Assembly: GCF_026339875.1 (NCBI RefSeq)
Contig: NZ_JAPEPZ010000001.1
Location: forward strand, 248,001 to 312,000
Length of the DNA: 64,000 nt
Origin: Streptomyces sp. NBC_01571
GTDB taxonomy: Bacteria > Actinomycetota > Actinomycetes > Streptomycetales > Streptomycetaceae
Reading direction: 5' to 3'
Part shown: in pieces, positions 9,562 through 18,827 of the stretch
Position numbering within the stretch: position 1 is the first letter of the stretch
Layout: each line of letters starts with the position of its first letter
Made by a program: the position numbers and the translations under genes
Notes under the pieces: model-generated
The model's database searches: none
The model's input: the letters and a program-made list of their open reading frames with translations, nothing else
Told to the model about the DNA's origin: nothing

Positions 9562-10518
9562 GTGCCCACCTCTCGTCTGCGCCGCGTCGCCGTCCTTGTG
9601 CTCAGTGGTGCGAAACCGCTCGACGTCGGCATCCCCGCGCAGGTGTTCACGACGCGCGCGAGCATGCCGTACGAGGTACGGGTGTGCGGCGCGGCGCCCG
9701 GCCTCGTCACCGGCGGCGACGGCCTGTCCTACCACGTCGCCCATGGGCTCGACGCGCTCACGTGGGCCGACATCGTCTTCATCCCCGGCTACCGGTTCCC
9801 GGACGAGGATGATCCGCCCCGGGCCGTCGTCGAGGCGCTGGTCGCCGCCAGTGACCGGGGGGCACGGCTCGCCGCCATCTCCACCGGTGCCTTCGCGCTC
9901 GCGGCCACGGGCCTGCTCGACGGCAAGCGCGCGACCACCCACTGGCACTACACGCGGGCGCTCGCGGCGAAGCATCCACTCGTTCAGGTCGACGAGAACG
10001 TGCTCTTCGTCGACGAGGGAAACGTGCTGACGTCGGCAGGGGCCGCTTCGGGCATCGACCTCTGCCTCCACATTCTGCGGGGCGACCTCGGAGTGGCAGC
10101 GTCGAACCACGCGGCCCGGCGCCTGGTCGCGGCTCCCTACCGCAGCGGCGGTCAGGCTCAGTACGTGCCGCGCAGCGTGCCCGAGCCCCTCGGCGAACGG
10201 TTCGCCGCCACCCGCGAGTGGGCTCTGCACAGACTGGGCGAGCCCCTCACTCTCGAAGTCCTCGCTCGGCATGCGGCCGTCTCACCGCGCACCTTCCTGC
10301 GGCGCTTCGGCGAGGACACGGGATACACCCCGATGGAGTGGGTCAGGCGCGCACGTATCGACGTGGCCCGTGCGCTGCTGGAGCGCTCGGAGCGGAGCGT
10401 CGAGCAGATCGCCGCCGAGGTCGGTCTCGGCACGGGAGCAAATCTCCGGATGCATTTTCAGCGCATCCTCGGCACCACCCCGAGCGAGTACCGACGCACC
10501 TTTGCCCGGGGTGAGTAG
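9562..10518 (+). CDS. GlxA-type transcriptional regulator (DJ-1/PfpI domain plus AraC HTH)
   Basis: The 318-residue protein has an N-terminal DJ-1/PfpI-like class I amidotransferase fold (about 8-175) and a C-terminal AraC double HTH (about 215-315, ending LGTGANLRMHFQRILGTTPSEYR). At the nucleophile elbow the sequence is AAISTGAFALAATGLLDG, where active DJ-1 enzymes have Cys, so this domain is a sensor rather than an enzyme. The start is GTG 9562. It is in the same direction as the GAPDH gene 105 bp downstream, and the pair may form a regulator-target unit. Confidence 0.88.
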   Translation: MPTSRLRRVAVLVLSGAKPLDVGIPAQVFTTRASMPYEVRVCGAAPGLVTGGDGLSYHVAHGLDALTWADIVFIPGYRFPDEDDPPRAVVEALVAASDRGARLAAISTGAFALAATGLLDGKRATTHWHYTRALAAKHPLVQVDENVLFVDEGNVLTSAGAASGIDLCLHILRGDLGVAASNHAARRLVAAPYRSGGQAQYVPRSVPEPLGERFAATREWALHRLGEPLTLEVLARHAAVSPRTFLRRFGEDTGYTPMEWVRRARIDVARALLERSERSVEQIAAEVGLGTGANLRMHFQRILGTTPSEYRRTFARGE

Positions 10519-10623
10519 CTCGTCGTCGGATGGCGCGATCCTTGCGGACCGTGGCGCTCCCGCCGATGCCACGAGCGGGCCGTGCGCGCCATCGTGGTGG
10601 TGAACAGAAAGGACACCCCACTC

Positions 10624-11622
10624 ATGACTCGCATCGCCATCAACGGATTCGGCCGTATCGGGCGCAATGTGCTGCGCGCACTGCTCGAACGCGACAGCGA
10701 CCTCGAGGTCGTCGCTGTCAACGACCTTACGGAGCCTGCTGGTCTTGCGCGGCTGCTCGCCTTCGACTCGACCGCCGGCCGGCTCGGGCGCCCGGTCACC
10801 GTGGACGGGGACGCCCTCGTCGTGGACGGCCGTCGTATCGCGGTTCTTGCCGAGCGCGAACCCGCTCAGCTCCCGTGGGCGAAGCTCGACGTCGATGTCG
10901 TGCTCGAGGCGACGGGCCGTTTCACGTCGGCCACGGCCGCCCGCGCACACCTCGACGCGGGCGCGAAGAAGGTGCTCGTCAGCGCGCCGTCGGACGGAGC
11001 GGACGTCACGCTCGCGTTCGGGGTGAACACCGACGCCTACGACCCAGCCGCCCACACCATCATCTCCAACGCCTCCTGCACGACCAACGCGCTGGCGCCG
11101 CTGGCGGCGGTCCTCGACGAACTCGCCGGCATCGAGCACGGTTTCATGACGACAGTGCACGCCTACACCCAGGAGCAGAACCTGCAGGACGGTCCGCACC
11201 GCGACGCCCGGCGCGCCCGTGCCGCCGCCGTCAACATCGTGCCGACAACGACGGGCGCCGCCAAGGCGATCGGCCTCGTCCTGCCGAACCTGGAGGGCAA
11301 GCTGTCGGGTGACTCGATCCGGGTCCCGGTGCCGGTGGGCTCGATCGTGGAACTCAACACGACCGTCAGCCGCGATGTGACGCGTGACGAGGTACTGGCC
11401 GCGTACCGCGCCGCGGCGGAGGGACATCTCAACGGCGTCCTCGAGTACTCGGACGATCCGCTCGTCTCCTCCGACATCACGGGCAGCCCCGCCTCGTCGA
11501 TCTTCGACTCGGCCCTCACACGGGTCGACGGCCGCCACATCAAGGTGGTCGCCTGGTACGACAACGAGTGGGGCTTCTCGAACCGCGTGATCGACACGCT
11601 CGAACTGCTGGCCGGCAGCTGA
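10624..11622 (+). CDS. gap: Glyceraldehyde-3-phosphate dehydrogenase, type I
   Basis: The 332-residue NAD-type enzyme of glycolysis begins MTRIAINGFGRIGRNVLRAL. Asp near residue 33 (VAVNDL) suggests NAD preference. The catalytic Cys at about 152 lies in SNASCTTNALAPLAAVLD, the phosphate-site segment is GAAKAIGLVLPNLEGKLSG, and the C-terminus WYDNEWGFSNRVIDTLELL is standard. ATG 10624 is chosen over an in-frame ATG 42 bp upstream because the family N-terminus begins there. It is not linked to pgk or tpiA as the housekeeping copy usually is, so it is probably an accessory paralogue, possibly controlled by the preceding GlxA-type regulator. Confidence 0.93.
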   Translation: MTRIAINGFGRIGRNVLRALLERDSDLEVVAVNDLTEPAGLARLLAFDSTAGRLGRPVTVDGDALVVDGRRIAVLAEREPAQLPWAKLDVDVVLEATGRFTSATAARAHLDAGAKKVLVSAPSDGADVTLAFGVNTDAYDPAAHTIISNASCTTNALAPLAAVLDELAGIEHGFMTTVHAYTQEQNLQDGPHRDARRARAAAVNIVPTTTGAAKAIGLVLPNLEGKLSGDSIRVPVPVGSIVELNTTVSRDVTRDEVLAAYRAAAEGHLNGVLEYSDDPLVSSDITGSPASSIFDSALTRVDGRHIKVVAWYDNEWGFSNRVIDTLELLAGS

Positions 11623-11987
11623 CCGTTCACCACCTCGCCACCGCGCCCGTGAGCCCTGTCGGCGCGCCGCTCCACCATGTGTGAGGACCACGGGTGGCCG
11701 GGACCGACGCGTCCTGGGCAGGGCGGTCCCGCGGAACCAACTGCTGTGCAGCATCGGGCCGTCGGCACGGCCGGCGCGACCAGCGTGCGCGGATCGCGTC
11801 GGAGCAGCGCCGGCCGTCACTGGTGCCCGTAGGCATGGTTGCGTGCTGATCCTGCGCGGCGGCCTGTCGGCCGTCAGCACGTCCGTGCCTGTCCGGGACC
11901 CAAACCCACGCGTGGGCGCGGCAGTTGCCGAGAGGGGTTGGCTCTGGATCATTGTCCGGGGATGCGGCAGGTGGCAGCATCGGGCTC
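11623..11987. other. 365-bp intergenic region
   Basis: No gene, RNA or clear repeat was recognised here. Confidence 0.4.
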
Positions 11988-13073
11988 ATGTCGGGAATGA
12001 GCGAGCCGGCCCCGCGCCGGCGGGTCGGACACTTCGTACGGGCGCGGCTGCTGCCGCTTCTGCTGTGCGTGCCGGCGGTCGTGGGAGCCGCCTGCTTCGC
12101 CGTGGTCGGAGTGTCCTCCGAGGAGCGGCGGGACCGGGACTGGCGGGCTGCCACGCCGTGCCCGGCCGCGGCGCCGGTCGATGTGCGTGCCGACTGCGTG
12201 ACGACGCTGCCCGCGGTGATCGAGCGCACCACGGCCAAGCTGAACAGATCCGACAGGGACGACTGGCTGTACTTTTCGGGCGGTAGGCCCGTGGAGCGGC
12301 TGAACGTCTCGTACGACACCGCCACCGCCTTCGAGGCGGGCGACCACGTCACGCTGACGTGGTGGCGCGGCGCCCTGATGAAGGTCGCGAGCGAGCGGCA
12401 CACCGCGAACGAGGGCGTGCCGCGTCCCGGGGGCATCGCCGGCGGTGTCGTCTTCTGCATCCTCGTGGCCGGCGCCCTCGTCGTCCTCACGCTGGTACGC
12501 CGGCGCCGCGACGGTCGCCCCGTCGCGGCGGACGAACCGACGTCGCCAAGCGTGTTCACTTTCCTGCTGCCGCTCGGTGTCGCCGCCCTGTGGGCGGTCC
12601 CCCTCGCCGGAGCCCGACCGGGCCGTGCCGTCGCGGTACCGGTGGCGGCCGCCGGCCTGCTCGCGGTGCTCGTCCTGCTGGCACGGGCCTGGCAGCTGAG
12701 CGGCCGGACGCCGCCCCTCGAGCCGCGCCCGCTGGCCGAGGGGGAGGACGTCGTTCTGCCGGCCCGCTTCCTGCAGGGCATGCCATCCGACGCGGGTCTG
12801 CAGGGCAGCCATATCGCCGTCGGCGCGGGGCCGATGGCGGTACTGTCCCACGGTGGTCCCGGCCGCTTCGGCGGCAAGGAGATACCCGTGGGACGTTTCG
12901 CCGTACAGGGGATACGGCGGCCGAAACGCTTCATGGAGCGGACCGTGCCGGCCCACTGGAACGTCGCCGAGCTCCTCGACTCCGGAACTCCGGTCCGGCT
13001 GGCCGCCGCCCCCGCCGACCTGCTCCTGCTCGTGCAGCAGCTGGAGCGGGCGGGGCTCGGCGTCTCGCGGTGA
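11988..13073 (+). CDS. Membrane protein of unknown function with WWRG motif
   Basis: The 361-residue protein begins MSGMSEPAPRRR; an in-frame upstream start at 11925 is less likely. One transmembrane helix (about 20-42) is followed by an outside segment with two cysteines (ATPCPAAAPVDVRADC, probably disulphide-bonded) and the motif DHVTLTWWRGALMKV. Two or three further helices (about 145-245) and a cytoplasmic C-terminal domain follow. The same layout and a matching VDLVWWRGSVVEV motif occur in the membrane protein at 34988-35716, so the two belong to one family. No function is known to me. Confidence 0.75.
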   Translation: MSGMSEPAPRRRVGHFVRARLLPLLLCVPAVVGAACFAVVGVSSEERRDRDWRAATPCPAAAPVDVRADCVTTLPAVIERTTAKLNRSDRDDWLYFSGGRPVERLNVSYDTATAFEAGDHVTLTWWRGALMKVASERHTANEGVPRPGGIAGGVVFCILVAGALVVLTLVRRRRDGRPVAADEPTSPSVFTFLLPLGVAALWAVPLAGARPGRAVAVPVAAAGLLAVLVLLARAWQLSGRTPPLEPRPLAEGEDVVLPARFLQGMPSDAGLQGSHIAVGAGPMAVLSHGGPGRFGGKEIPVGRFAVQGIRRPKRFMERTVPAHWNVAELLDSGTPVRLAAAPADLLLLVQQLERAGLGVSR

Positions 13074-13421
13074 GCGTGACTTCCCCAGCGCTCCGAGCGG
13101 CGGGGACGCGACGCGCCCCGCCGGTCAGCGACTGCGGGGAGTCGAGGATCACCGCATCAGGTCATCATCGCCCCCGCTCATGAGGAGCCCGTTCGGGCCA
13201 CGTGCTCCGCTGCCGATCGCCGGCCGATTCCGGCCGCTCGCGTCACCGGCCCAGGATGCCTGGGCCGCCCGAGCCCCGCCCGCCGCTCTCCGGTACGGGG
13301 TGGAGGCGGGGGCCAAATAGCGCATGCCGAGGTGCCTGGACGGATGCGCGATGCGGAAATGGCATATGCATGGAGGAGCGATGGAATAGCGACGGCAGCT
13401 GGAACTGGAGAGAACTGCGTC
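13074..13421. other. 348-bp intergenic region before the P450 gene
   Basis: The stretch 13315-13445 is AT-richer than its surroundings (ATGGCATATGCATGGAGG and onward) and probably contains the P450 promoter. No gene was recognised. Confidence 0.4.
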
Positions 13422-14627
13422 ATGCCCCCCAACAGCAAAGCAATCGTATGTCCGTTTGATTTCAGTACGGGCTTGGAATTCGACCCCTCCCTCGCGGCGC
13501 TCATGGCCCGCGATTCCATCACCCGGATCCGGCTGCCGTACGGCGACGCCGACGCCTGGCTGGTCACCGGGTTCGATGCGGTGCGGCAGGTGACCACCGA
13601 TCAGCGGTTCAGCCGGGCGGGGATCATGGGGTTCGACTATCCGCGGCTGACGCCGGAGCCGATCGTCTCCCCGGAGTCGATCAACGTGATGGACCCGCCG
13701 CACAGCAGCCGTCTGCGCCGCCTGGCATCACAGGCCTTCACCAAGGGGCACGTGGAGCGGATGCGCCAGAGGATCACTCGCCTCGCGGACACCCTGCTCG
13801 ACGAGATGGCCGCGCAGGGACCGCCCGCGGATCTCGCGCACCACCTGTCGAACCGGCTCCCGCAGCACACCATCTGCGACGTTCTCGGCATCGTCCAGGA
13901 CGACTGGCCCCGGATGGACCGGTACGTCCACCAGTTGCTCTCCACCGGCCCCGACAGCCGCGAGAGCGCCGCGACCGCCAAGTCCGAGCTGCGGGCGTAC
14001 TTCGGCGGCCTGGTCGAAGAACGGCGGCGCTCCCCCGGGGACGACCTGATCAGCGTGCTGGCCACCGCCAAGGACGGCGAGGACGCGCTCGACGACCGGG
14101 AACTGGCGGTCATGGCACTGACGCTGATGCTCAGCGGACACGACACGGCCACCTGCCAGATCAGCAACATCTCCTACCTCCTGCTGACCCGTCCCGAGCT
14201 GCTGAAGCACCTCAGGAGCCGTCCGGAGAACCTGACCGCCGTCGTGAACGAGCTGCTCCGCTTCATCCCCTTCCGTAAGGGGGTCGGCATTCCACGAGTG
14301 GCACTGGAAGATGTGGAGATGGACGGGGTACAGATCCGGGCGGGTGACTTCGTCCACGTCTCCTACCTGACCGCGAACCGTGACCCGGAGCGCTACCCGA
14401 ACCCGGACACCATCGACCCGGACCGGCCCGCCCTGCCGCACATGACCTTCGGCTGGGGCGGACACCTGTGCGTCGCCGTGCCGCTGGCCATGGCCGAACT
14501 GGAAGTCGCCATCGGGCAGCTGCTGGAGCGGTTCCCGGAGCTCCGGCTGGCGGTGCCGCCCGAGGAAGTGCGCTGGGACACGGAGACGATCCGACGCTTC
14601 CCCATCGAGCTGCCCGTTACCTGGTAG
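13422..14627 (+). CDS. Cytochrome P450
   Basis: The 401-residue soluble actinobacterial P450 starts at ATG 13422 (MPPNSKAIVCPFDFS); an upstream in-frame ATG at 13332 would add 30 unlikely residues. The I-helix oxygen-activation motif is LSGHDTATCQ, the K-helix ExxR is ELLRF, and the heme loop is FGWGGHLCVAVPLAMAEL with the Cys thiolate ligand. In this loop the usual glycine after Cys-x is alanine, and the I-helix lacks the second Thr of the common DTT pattern; both are tolerated variants. No ferredoxin or biosynthetic partner is adjacent, so the substrate cannot be inferred. Confidence 0.92.
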   Translation: MPPNSKAIVCPFDFSTGLEFDPSLAALMARDSITRIRLPYGDADAWLVTGFDAVRQVTTDQRFSRAGIMGFDYPRLTPEPIVSPESINVMDPPHSSRLRRLASQAFTKGHVERMRQRITRLADTLLDEMAAQGPPADLAHHLSNRLPQHTICDVLGIVQDDWPRMDRYVHQLLSTGPDSRESAATAKSELRAYFGGLVEERRRSPGDDLISVLATAKDGEDALDDRELAVMALTLMLSGHDTATCQISNISYLLLTRPELLKHLRSRPENLTAVVNELLRFIPFRKGVGIPRVALEDVEMDGVQIRAGDFVHVSYLTANRDPERYPNPDTIDPDRPALPHMTFGWGGHLCVAVPLAMAELEVAIGQLLERFPELRLAVPPEEVRWDTETIRRFPIELPVTW

Positions 14628-14903
14628 GACCACAGCGACCAGGACCACAGAGACCAAGCACCCTCCGCAGACGCGGGCGGCCACCGACGACCGTGGCCAC
14701 CCGGCGGATCCCCGCGCCTCGGCGCACACGGGCGCGGCCACCCCGCGTCACCCGCACTCCCCCGCCGCACCTCGGTGCCGCATCCGCGCGCTGACCGAGC
14801 CCGGCGGAGCGATGCCCAGGAGATACAGGTCGCGCTCGGCCGAACGGCCGGACGCGCGTTCCTCGGTCTGCGGAGATCCGCTTGCCGTTCGATCATTCTG
14901 ACT

Positions 14904-15872
14904 ATGGCCCCGAATTCTTCCGGCGCCCCTTGGTCGCCTCCTTCGATCGCACCGATGCTGGCCGTTCCGGGCCCGCTGCCCGTGCCCGACGCGGACTGGG
15001 CGTTCGAGGCCAAGTGGGACGGTGCGCGCTGCATCCTGACCACGACGGGCGACGGAACGGTGCGGCTGGTCTCGCGCGCGGGCAACGACGTCACCGTGAC
15101 CTATCCCGAGCTGCAGGCCCTGGGCGGCGTCCTGCACGGGCGTGGTGTGGTCCTGGACGGCGAGGTCGTGGTCCTGGACAGGTCCGGACGGTCCGACTTC
15201 GGGCTGCTCCAGCGCCGGATGGGCGTGGTCAACGCCCGCCGTGCCGCGCGACTGGCACTGGATTCTCCCGCCCATTTGATGATCTTCGATGTCATGTTCC
15301 TCGACGGCCACACCCTGCTCGGCTCCTCCTACGGCGAGCGGCGCGAGGCCCTGTCCCTGCTGGGGCTGGACGGCCCGCACTGGTCGACACCCGCATATGT
15401 GCACGGGAACGGGGCGCAGGTGTGGGACGCCGTGGTTCGTGAAGGGCTGGAGGGCGTGGTAGCCAAGAGGCTCTCCTCCCCTTACACGCCGGGGGTCCGA
15501 TCGGCCGACTGGCGCAAGACCAGACGGACGGAGACCTTGGACGTGATCATCGGCGGCTGGACGCAGCGAAGAGGCGCGGCCGAAGGTGTGCTGGGTGCGG
15601 TACTGGTGGGCTTGGACGGGCCCGCCGGACTGCGGTACGCGGGATCGGTGGGATCGGGGATGTCGGAGCATGAGATCGGCGAACTCAGTGCGTATCTCAC
15701 GGTCATCACGCGCTCGACGCCCCCGTTCGTCGACCGGCCCGACGTGGTCGGCGCGCACTGGGTCGAGCCGCGGCTGGTGGCGGAGGTCACCGCCTCGGAG
15801 TGGACGGCGGCCGGCCGTCTGCGTCATCCGGTCTGGCAACGGCTACGGCCGGATCTGACCCGGCTGGAGTGA
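14904..15872 (+). CDS. ATP-dependent DNA ligase (LigC/LigD-ligase type)
   Basis: The 322-residue protein has the nucleotidyltransferase motif I EAKWDGARC with the adenylated Lys37. Motif III-like LDGEVVVLDRSG, motif IV EGLEGVVAKR and motif V WRKTRR follow, with an OB-fold domain from about 210. It seals nicks using ATP. Small ligases of this type in actinobacteria act in non-homologous end joining or stationary-phase repair, often with Ku; no ku gene is present here. ATG 14904 is preferred because the conserved N-terminus PSIAPMLA follows directly. Confidence 0.88.
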   Translation: MAPNSSGAPWSPPSIAPMLAVPGPLPVPDADWAFEAKWDGARCILTTTGDGTVRLVSRAGNDVTVTYPELQALGGVLHGRGVVLDGEVVVLDRSGRSDFGLLQRRMGVVNARRAARLALDSPAHLMIFDVMFLDGHTLLGSSYGERREALSLLGLDGPHWSTPAYVHGNGAQVWDAVVREGLEGVVAKRLSSPYTPGVRSADWRKTRRTETLDVIIGGWTQRRGAAEGVLGAVLVGLDGPAGLRYAGSVGSGMSEHEIGELSAYLTVITRSTPPFVDRPDVVGAHWVEPRLVAEVTASEWTAAGRLRHPVWQRLRPDLTRLE

Positions 15873-15995
15873 CCTGTACAGCCTGTTCAGCAGGGCGAGA
15901 GGTGTACGGCGGCACCGCGACGACGACCCCAACCCCAAAGACTTCTTCGCGAACAAGTCTTTGCGAAGAACTCTTTGCGGTCTAGTGTGCGCGCT

Positions 15996-16661
15996 ATGAC
16001 TGACACACCTGCGGGGCAGGAGGCTCCGAAGCCCAGGGCCGACTCCGTCGTTCTGGATGCCAAGGGGCTGCGCGCCCTGGCCCACCCGGTCCGCGTGCAC
16101 CTGCTCGGGCTGCTCCGGAAGTACGGTCCGTCGACGGCTACCCGCCTCGCCGAGCGACTCGGCGTGAACTCCGGCACCGCCAGCTACCACCTGCGCCAAC
16201 TCGGCGCGGCCGGTTTCGTCGAGGAGGACACGGAACGGGGCAACGCCCGCGAGCGCTGGTGGCGTTCACTGCATCGGATGACGGAGCTGAACGACCCGGA
16301 GCTGGCCGAGCGAGAGCCCGAGGCCGCCCTGACCTACCTGCAGTCCGTCGCCGCCGCGTACACCCTTCGCACCCAACGCGCGGTCAACGAGCTTGAGACG
16401 ATGCCCCGTGCGTGGCGGGACACCTTCGACATGAGCGACTGGGCCCTGCGGCTCACACCCGAGGAGAGCGCTGCCCTGCGCGAGGAGTTGCGGGCAGTCG
16501 TCGCCCGCTACCGGAGCGATACCCCGGAGGCAGCGGCGAGCGCCCCGGAGGGAGCCGAGCGGGTCGCCGTCATCACCCACCTCATACCCGAACTCGACGC
16601 GCCCGGCGTCCCGGAGCTCCCTTCCGGTCCTCAGGAGGCGGCAGGAACGGAGCGGTCATGA
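15996..16661 (+). CDS. ArsR-family winged-helix regulator
   Basis: The 221-residue protein has an N-terminal winged helix (about 20-90) with ALAHPVRVHLLGLLRKYGPSTATRLAERLG and SGTASYHLRQLGAAGFV, an ArsR/SmtB-like recognition unit. A longer helical C-terminal region contains WALRLTPEESAALREELRAVV. No metal-binding CxC motif is seen, so it probably senses something other than metals. Its TGA overlaps the ATG of the following transporter (ATGA at 16658-16661), giving translational coupling and strongly suggesting it controls that efflux gene. Confidence 0.9.
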   Translation: MTDTPAGQEAPKPRADSVVLDAKGLRALAHPVRVHLLGLLRKYGPSTATRLAERLGVNSGTASYHLRQLGAAGFVEEDTERGNARERWWRSLHRMTELNDPELAEREPEAALTYLQSVAAAYTLRTQRAVNELETMPRAWRDTFDMSDWALRLTPEESAALREELRAVVARYRSDTPEAAASAPEGAERVAVITHLIPELDAPGVPELPSGPQEAAGTERS

Positions 16662-18073
16662 CGGAAGTCGTCCCCGGCGCGGGCGGCATACCCGGCAAGC
16701 GGTCCTTACGGCCGCTGGGCGGGGTGCTGGCGGCCATGGCCGTGTCGCTGACCGGTACTCGCGTCTCTGCCGTCGCACTCCCCTGGTTCGTCCTCGTCAC
16801 GACCGGCAGCGCCACCCAGACCGGACTGGTCGCCTTCTGCGAGATGACTCCCTACGTGGCGGTCAAGGCGTTCACCGGGCCGCTGGTGGACCGGATCGGG
16901 CCACGGGCCGTTTCCTGGACCACCGATCTGGCCAGCGCGGCCGCGGCCGCCGCGGTTCCCCTGTTCCACGCCTTGGACCTGCTCACCTTTCCGCTCCTGC
17001 TGGCGCTGGTCGCACTGATCGGCGCGGTCCGCGGCCCCGGAGACCTGGCCAAGGAGGTCATGGTCCCGGAGGCGGCCGAGCGCGGCCGGGTGCCGCTGGA
17101 GCGAGCCGCGGGTCTGTCCGGCGTGACCGAGCGGCTCGCGTCCACCGTCGGTCCGGCGGCCGGCGGCTCCCTGGTGGCGCTGCTCGGCCCCATGACGGGT
17201 CTGGTCGTCAACGCGAGCTGTTTCGCTTTCGGATCATTGATCATCGGACTGGCGCTGCCTCGTGGCATGGGGCACGCAGTCGAGGCGGACCCGTCGCACG
17301 CCGGCGAGACGGAACCGGGGTACTGGCGACGATTCGGCGAGGGCTTCACCTTCCTGCGTGGCGAGTTGCTGCTGCTGACCGTCATCGTCATGGTCGGGGT
17401 CACCAACCTGCTGGACGCGGGATTCGCCACGGTGCTCATGCCGGTCTGGGCCAGAGAGTCCGGCAACGGACCGACCGCGATCGGCCTGATGGGCAGCGTG
17501 ATGGGAGCGACGGCGGTCGCTGGGAGTCTGATCGCCGCGGTGGCGGCGCACCGCCTGCCGCGCCGGGTGGTGTTCTTCACCGGCTTCCTGGTGGCCGGGG
17601 CGCCGAGGTTCCTGATTCTGGCCTCCGACGCGCCGTTGGGGGCGGTCCTTGCCGTGTTCGCCGTCAGTGGATTCGGGTCGGGCTTCCTCAACCCGGTACT
17701 GGGAGCAGTCCTGTTCGAGCGGGTGCCGCGCCGGATGCTGGGCCGGGTCAACGCGCTCGGTGACTCGCTGGCCTGGGCCGGTATTCCTCTCGGTGGACTG
17801 ATCGCCGGAGCGGCGGTGGCCTCCGTCGGACTTGCGCCGGTGCTGCTCGCCGGCGGGACTGCGTACTTCCTCACGACGAACCTGGCCGGACTGCGGCCGG
17901 AATGGCGTGACATGGACCGTGGGGGCGGGCGAGGTGCCCCGGAGCCGGACCCCGAGGAAGCGGTTCGGTCGACGCGTGCGAATCTCACGGCACGACAGGG
18001 AGAGGCGGACGGCAAGGATTGTCGGGTCGCAGGCCACCGGAAGAGCAACTGCTCGGCCAGGGAGGCGATCTGA
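16658..18073 (+). CDS. MFS transporter (drug efflux type)
   Basis: The 471-residue protein has about 12 transmembrane segments between residues 20 and 425. It begins LRPLGGVLAAMAVSLTGTRVSAVALPWFVL and includes FTGPLVDRIGPRAVSW, an MFS loop 2-3 motif. It resembles the macrolide/multidrug efflux branch (DHA3-like). The last 45 residues are a polar, charged cytoplasmic tail (PEPDPEEAVRSTRANLTARQ). It is coupled to the upstream ArsR-type gene by a 4-bp overlap. The substrate is unknown. Confidence 0.9.
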   Translation: MTEVVPGAGGIPGKRSLRPLGGVLAAMAVSLTGTRVSAVALPWFVLVTTGSATQTGLVAFCEMTPYVAVKAFTGPLVDRIGPRAVSWTTDLASAAAAAAVPLFHALDLLTFPLLLALVALIGAVRGPGDLAKEVMVPEAAERGRVPLERAAGLSGVTERLASTVGPAAGGSLVALLGPMTGLVVNASCFAFGSLIIGLALPRGMGHAVEADPSHAGETEPGYWRRFGEGFTFLRGELLLLTVIVMVGVTNLLDAGFATVLMPVWARESGNGPTAIGLMGSVMGATAVAGSLIAAVAAHRLPRRVVFFTGFLVAGAPRFLILASDAPLGAVLAVFAVSGFGSGFLNPVLGAVLFERVPRRMLGRVNALGDSLAWAGIPLGGLIAGAAVASVGLAPVLLAGGTAYFLTTNLAGLRPEWRDMDRGGGRGAPEPDPEEAVRSTRANLTARQGEADGKDCRVAGHRKSNCSAREAI

Positions 18074-18374
18074 TTCCCCATCAGGACGATCCTCCGACGT
18101 GAATGCGGTCGTCGTTCCGTCTTGCCCAAGAGCCCTCACGCTTCAGGCGGCGGTACGTTCGCTCACGGGGCGACGGCGGAGGCTCCCCTGCTGGAGAGCC
18201 GGAGGCACGGTGCGACCTCACCGGTGTGCGAGGCGTAGAGCGTGAGCTGGCGGCGCCCCGGGTCCGGTGGGCGCGCCCCGTAGTCCTTGTCTCCGAGCCG
18301 GGTGAGCGAATCCGTTCGAGACGCCATTCGAGACCGTGGCACCATGTACCGCATGACGACGAACCGGAAGGTCC
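18074..18374. other. 301-bp region without a gene
   Basis: Open frames on both strands here lack motifs and start signals. Nothing was recognised. Confidence 0.4.
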
Positions 18375-18827
18375 ATGCCGCGTAGGCGGCCCGGACGGAT
18401 CCGTGCCGGCGGCGCCGGCAGCCACCGGGCAACGGGGGCACGGCCGGTCATCGACGGCCTGTCTTCGCGTGCGCTGTCCGAGATCATCGAACTCGAGCGC
18501 ACCCGAAACTATCTACAGCCGGGCGACGTCAGCACGGCTGTGGGCCTGTGGAAGGACTACGTCCTCCAGCCCGAGCGTGCTTTGTGGCACGACTACGAGT
18601 GGGGCAACGTGCACTGGTACTGCTGCGGCGACCCTCTCGAAGCCCGAGCTCTCCTCGACATCGTGATGCAGGCTGTATCGCCACGAAGCGCCCGCGAACT
18701 TCGAAAGGTCGTCAGCCGGTCAGACGCCGTCTGGAACCTTCCGTCCCCGCCCGGGCGAGGGGCGACTTGTCGCTCGCAGGCAGATGGCAGGTCAACACGC
18801 GGGTGGTGCTGCTGTCGTCCTCTGTGA
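18375..18827 (+). CDS. Hypothetical protein, possibly 3'-altered
   Basis: Residues from about 25 onward look like a genuine folded protein: SSRALSEIIELERTRNYLQP, VGLWKDYVLQPERALWHDYE, WGNVHWYCCGDPLEARALLD and SARELRKVVSRSDAVWNLPS. I do not recognise a family function. The last 35 residues are Gly/Arg/Cys-rich and overlap the convergent acetyltransferase gene by 116 bp, which suggests the original 3' end was lost and replaced. The start is uncertain; ATG 18375 is the most upstream. Confidence 0.5.
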   Translation: MPRRRPGRIRAGGAGSHRATGARPVIDGLSSRALSEIIELERTRNYLQPGDVSTAVGLWKDYVLQPERALWHDYEWGNVHWYCCGDPLEARALLDIVMQAVSPRSARELRKVVSRSDAVWNLPSPPGRGATCRSQADGRSTRGWCCCRPL

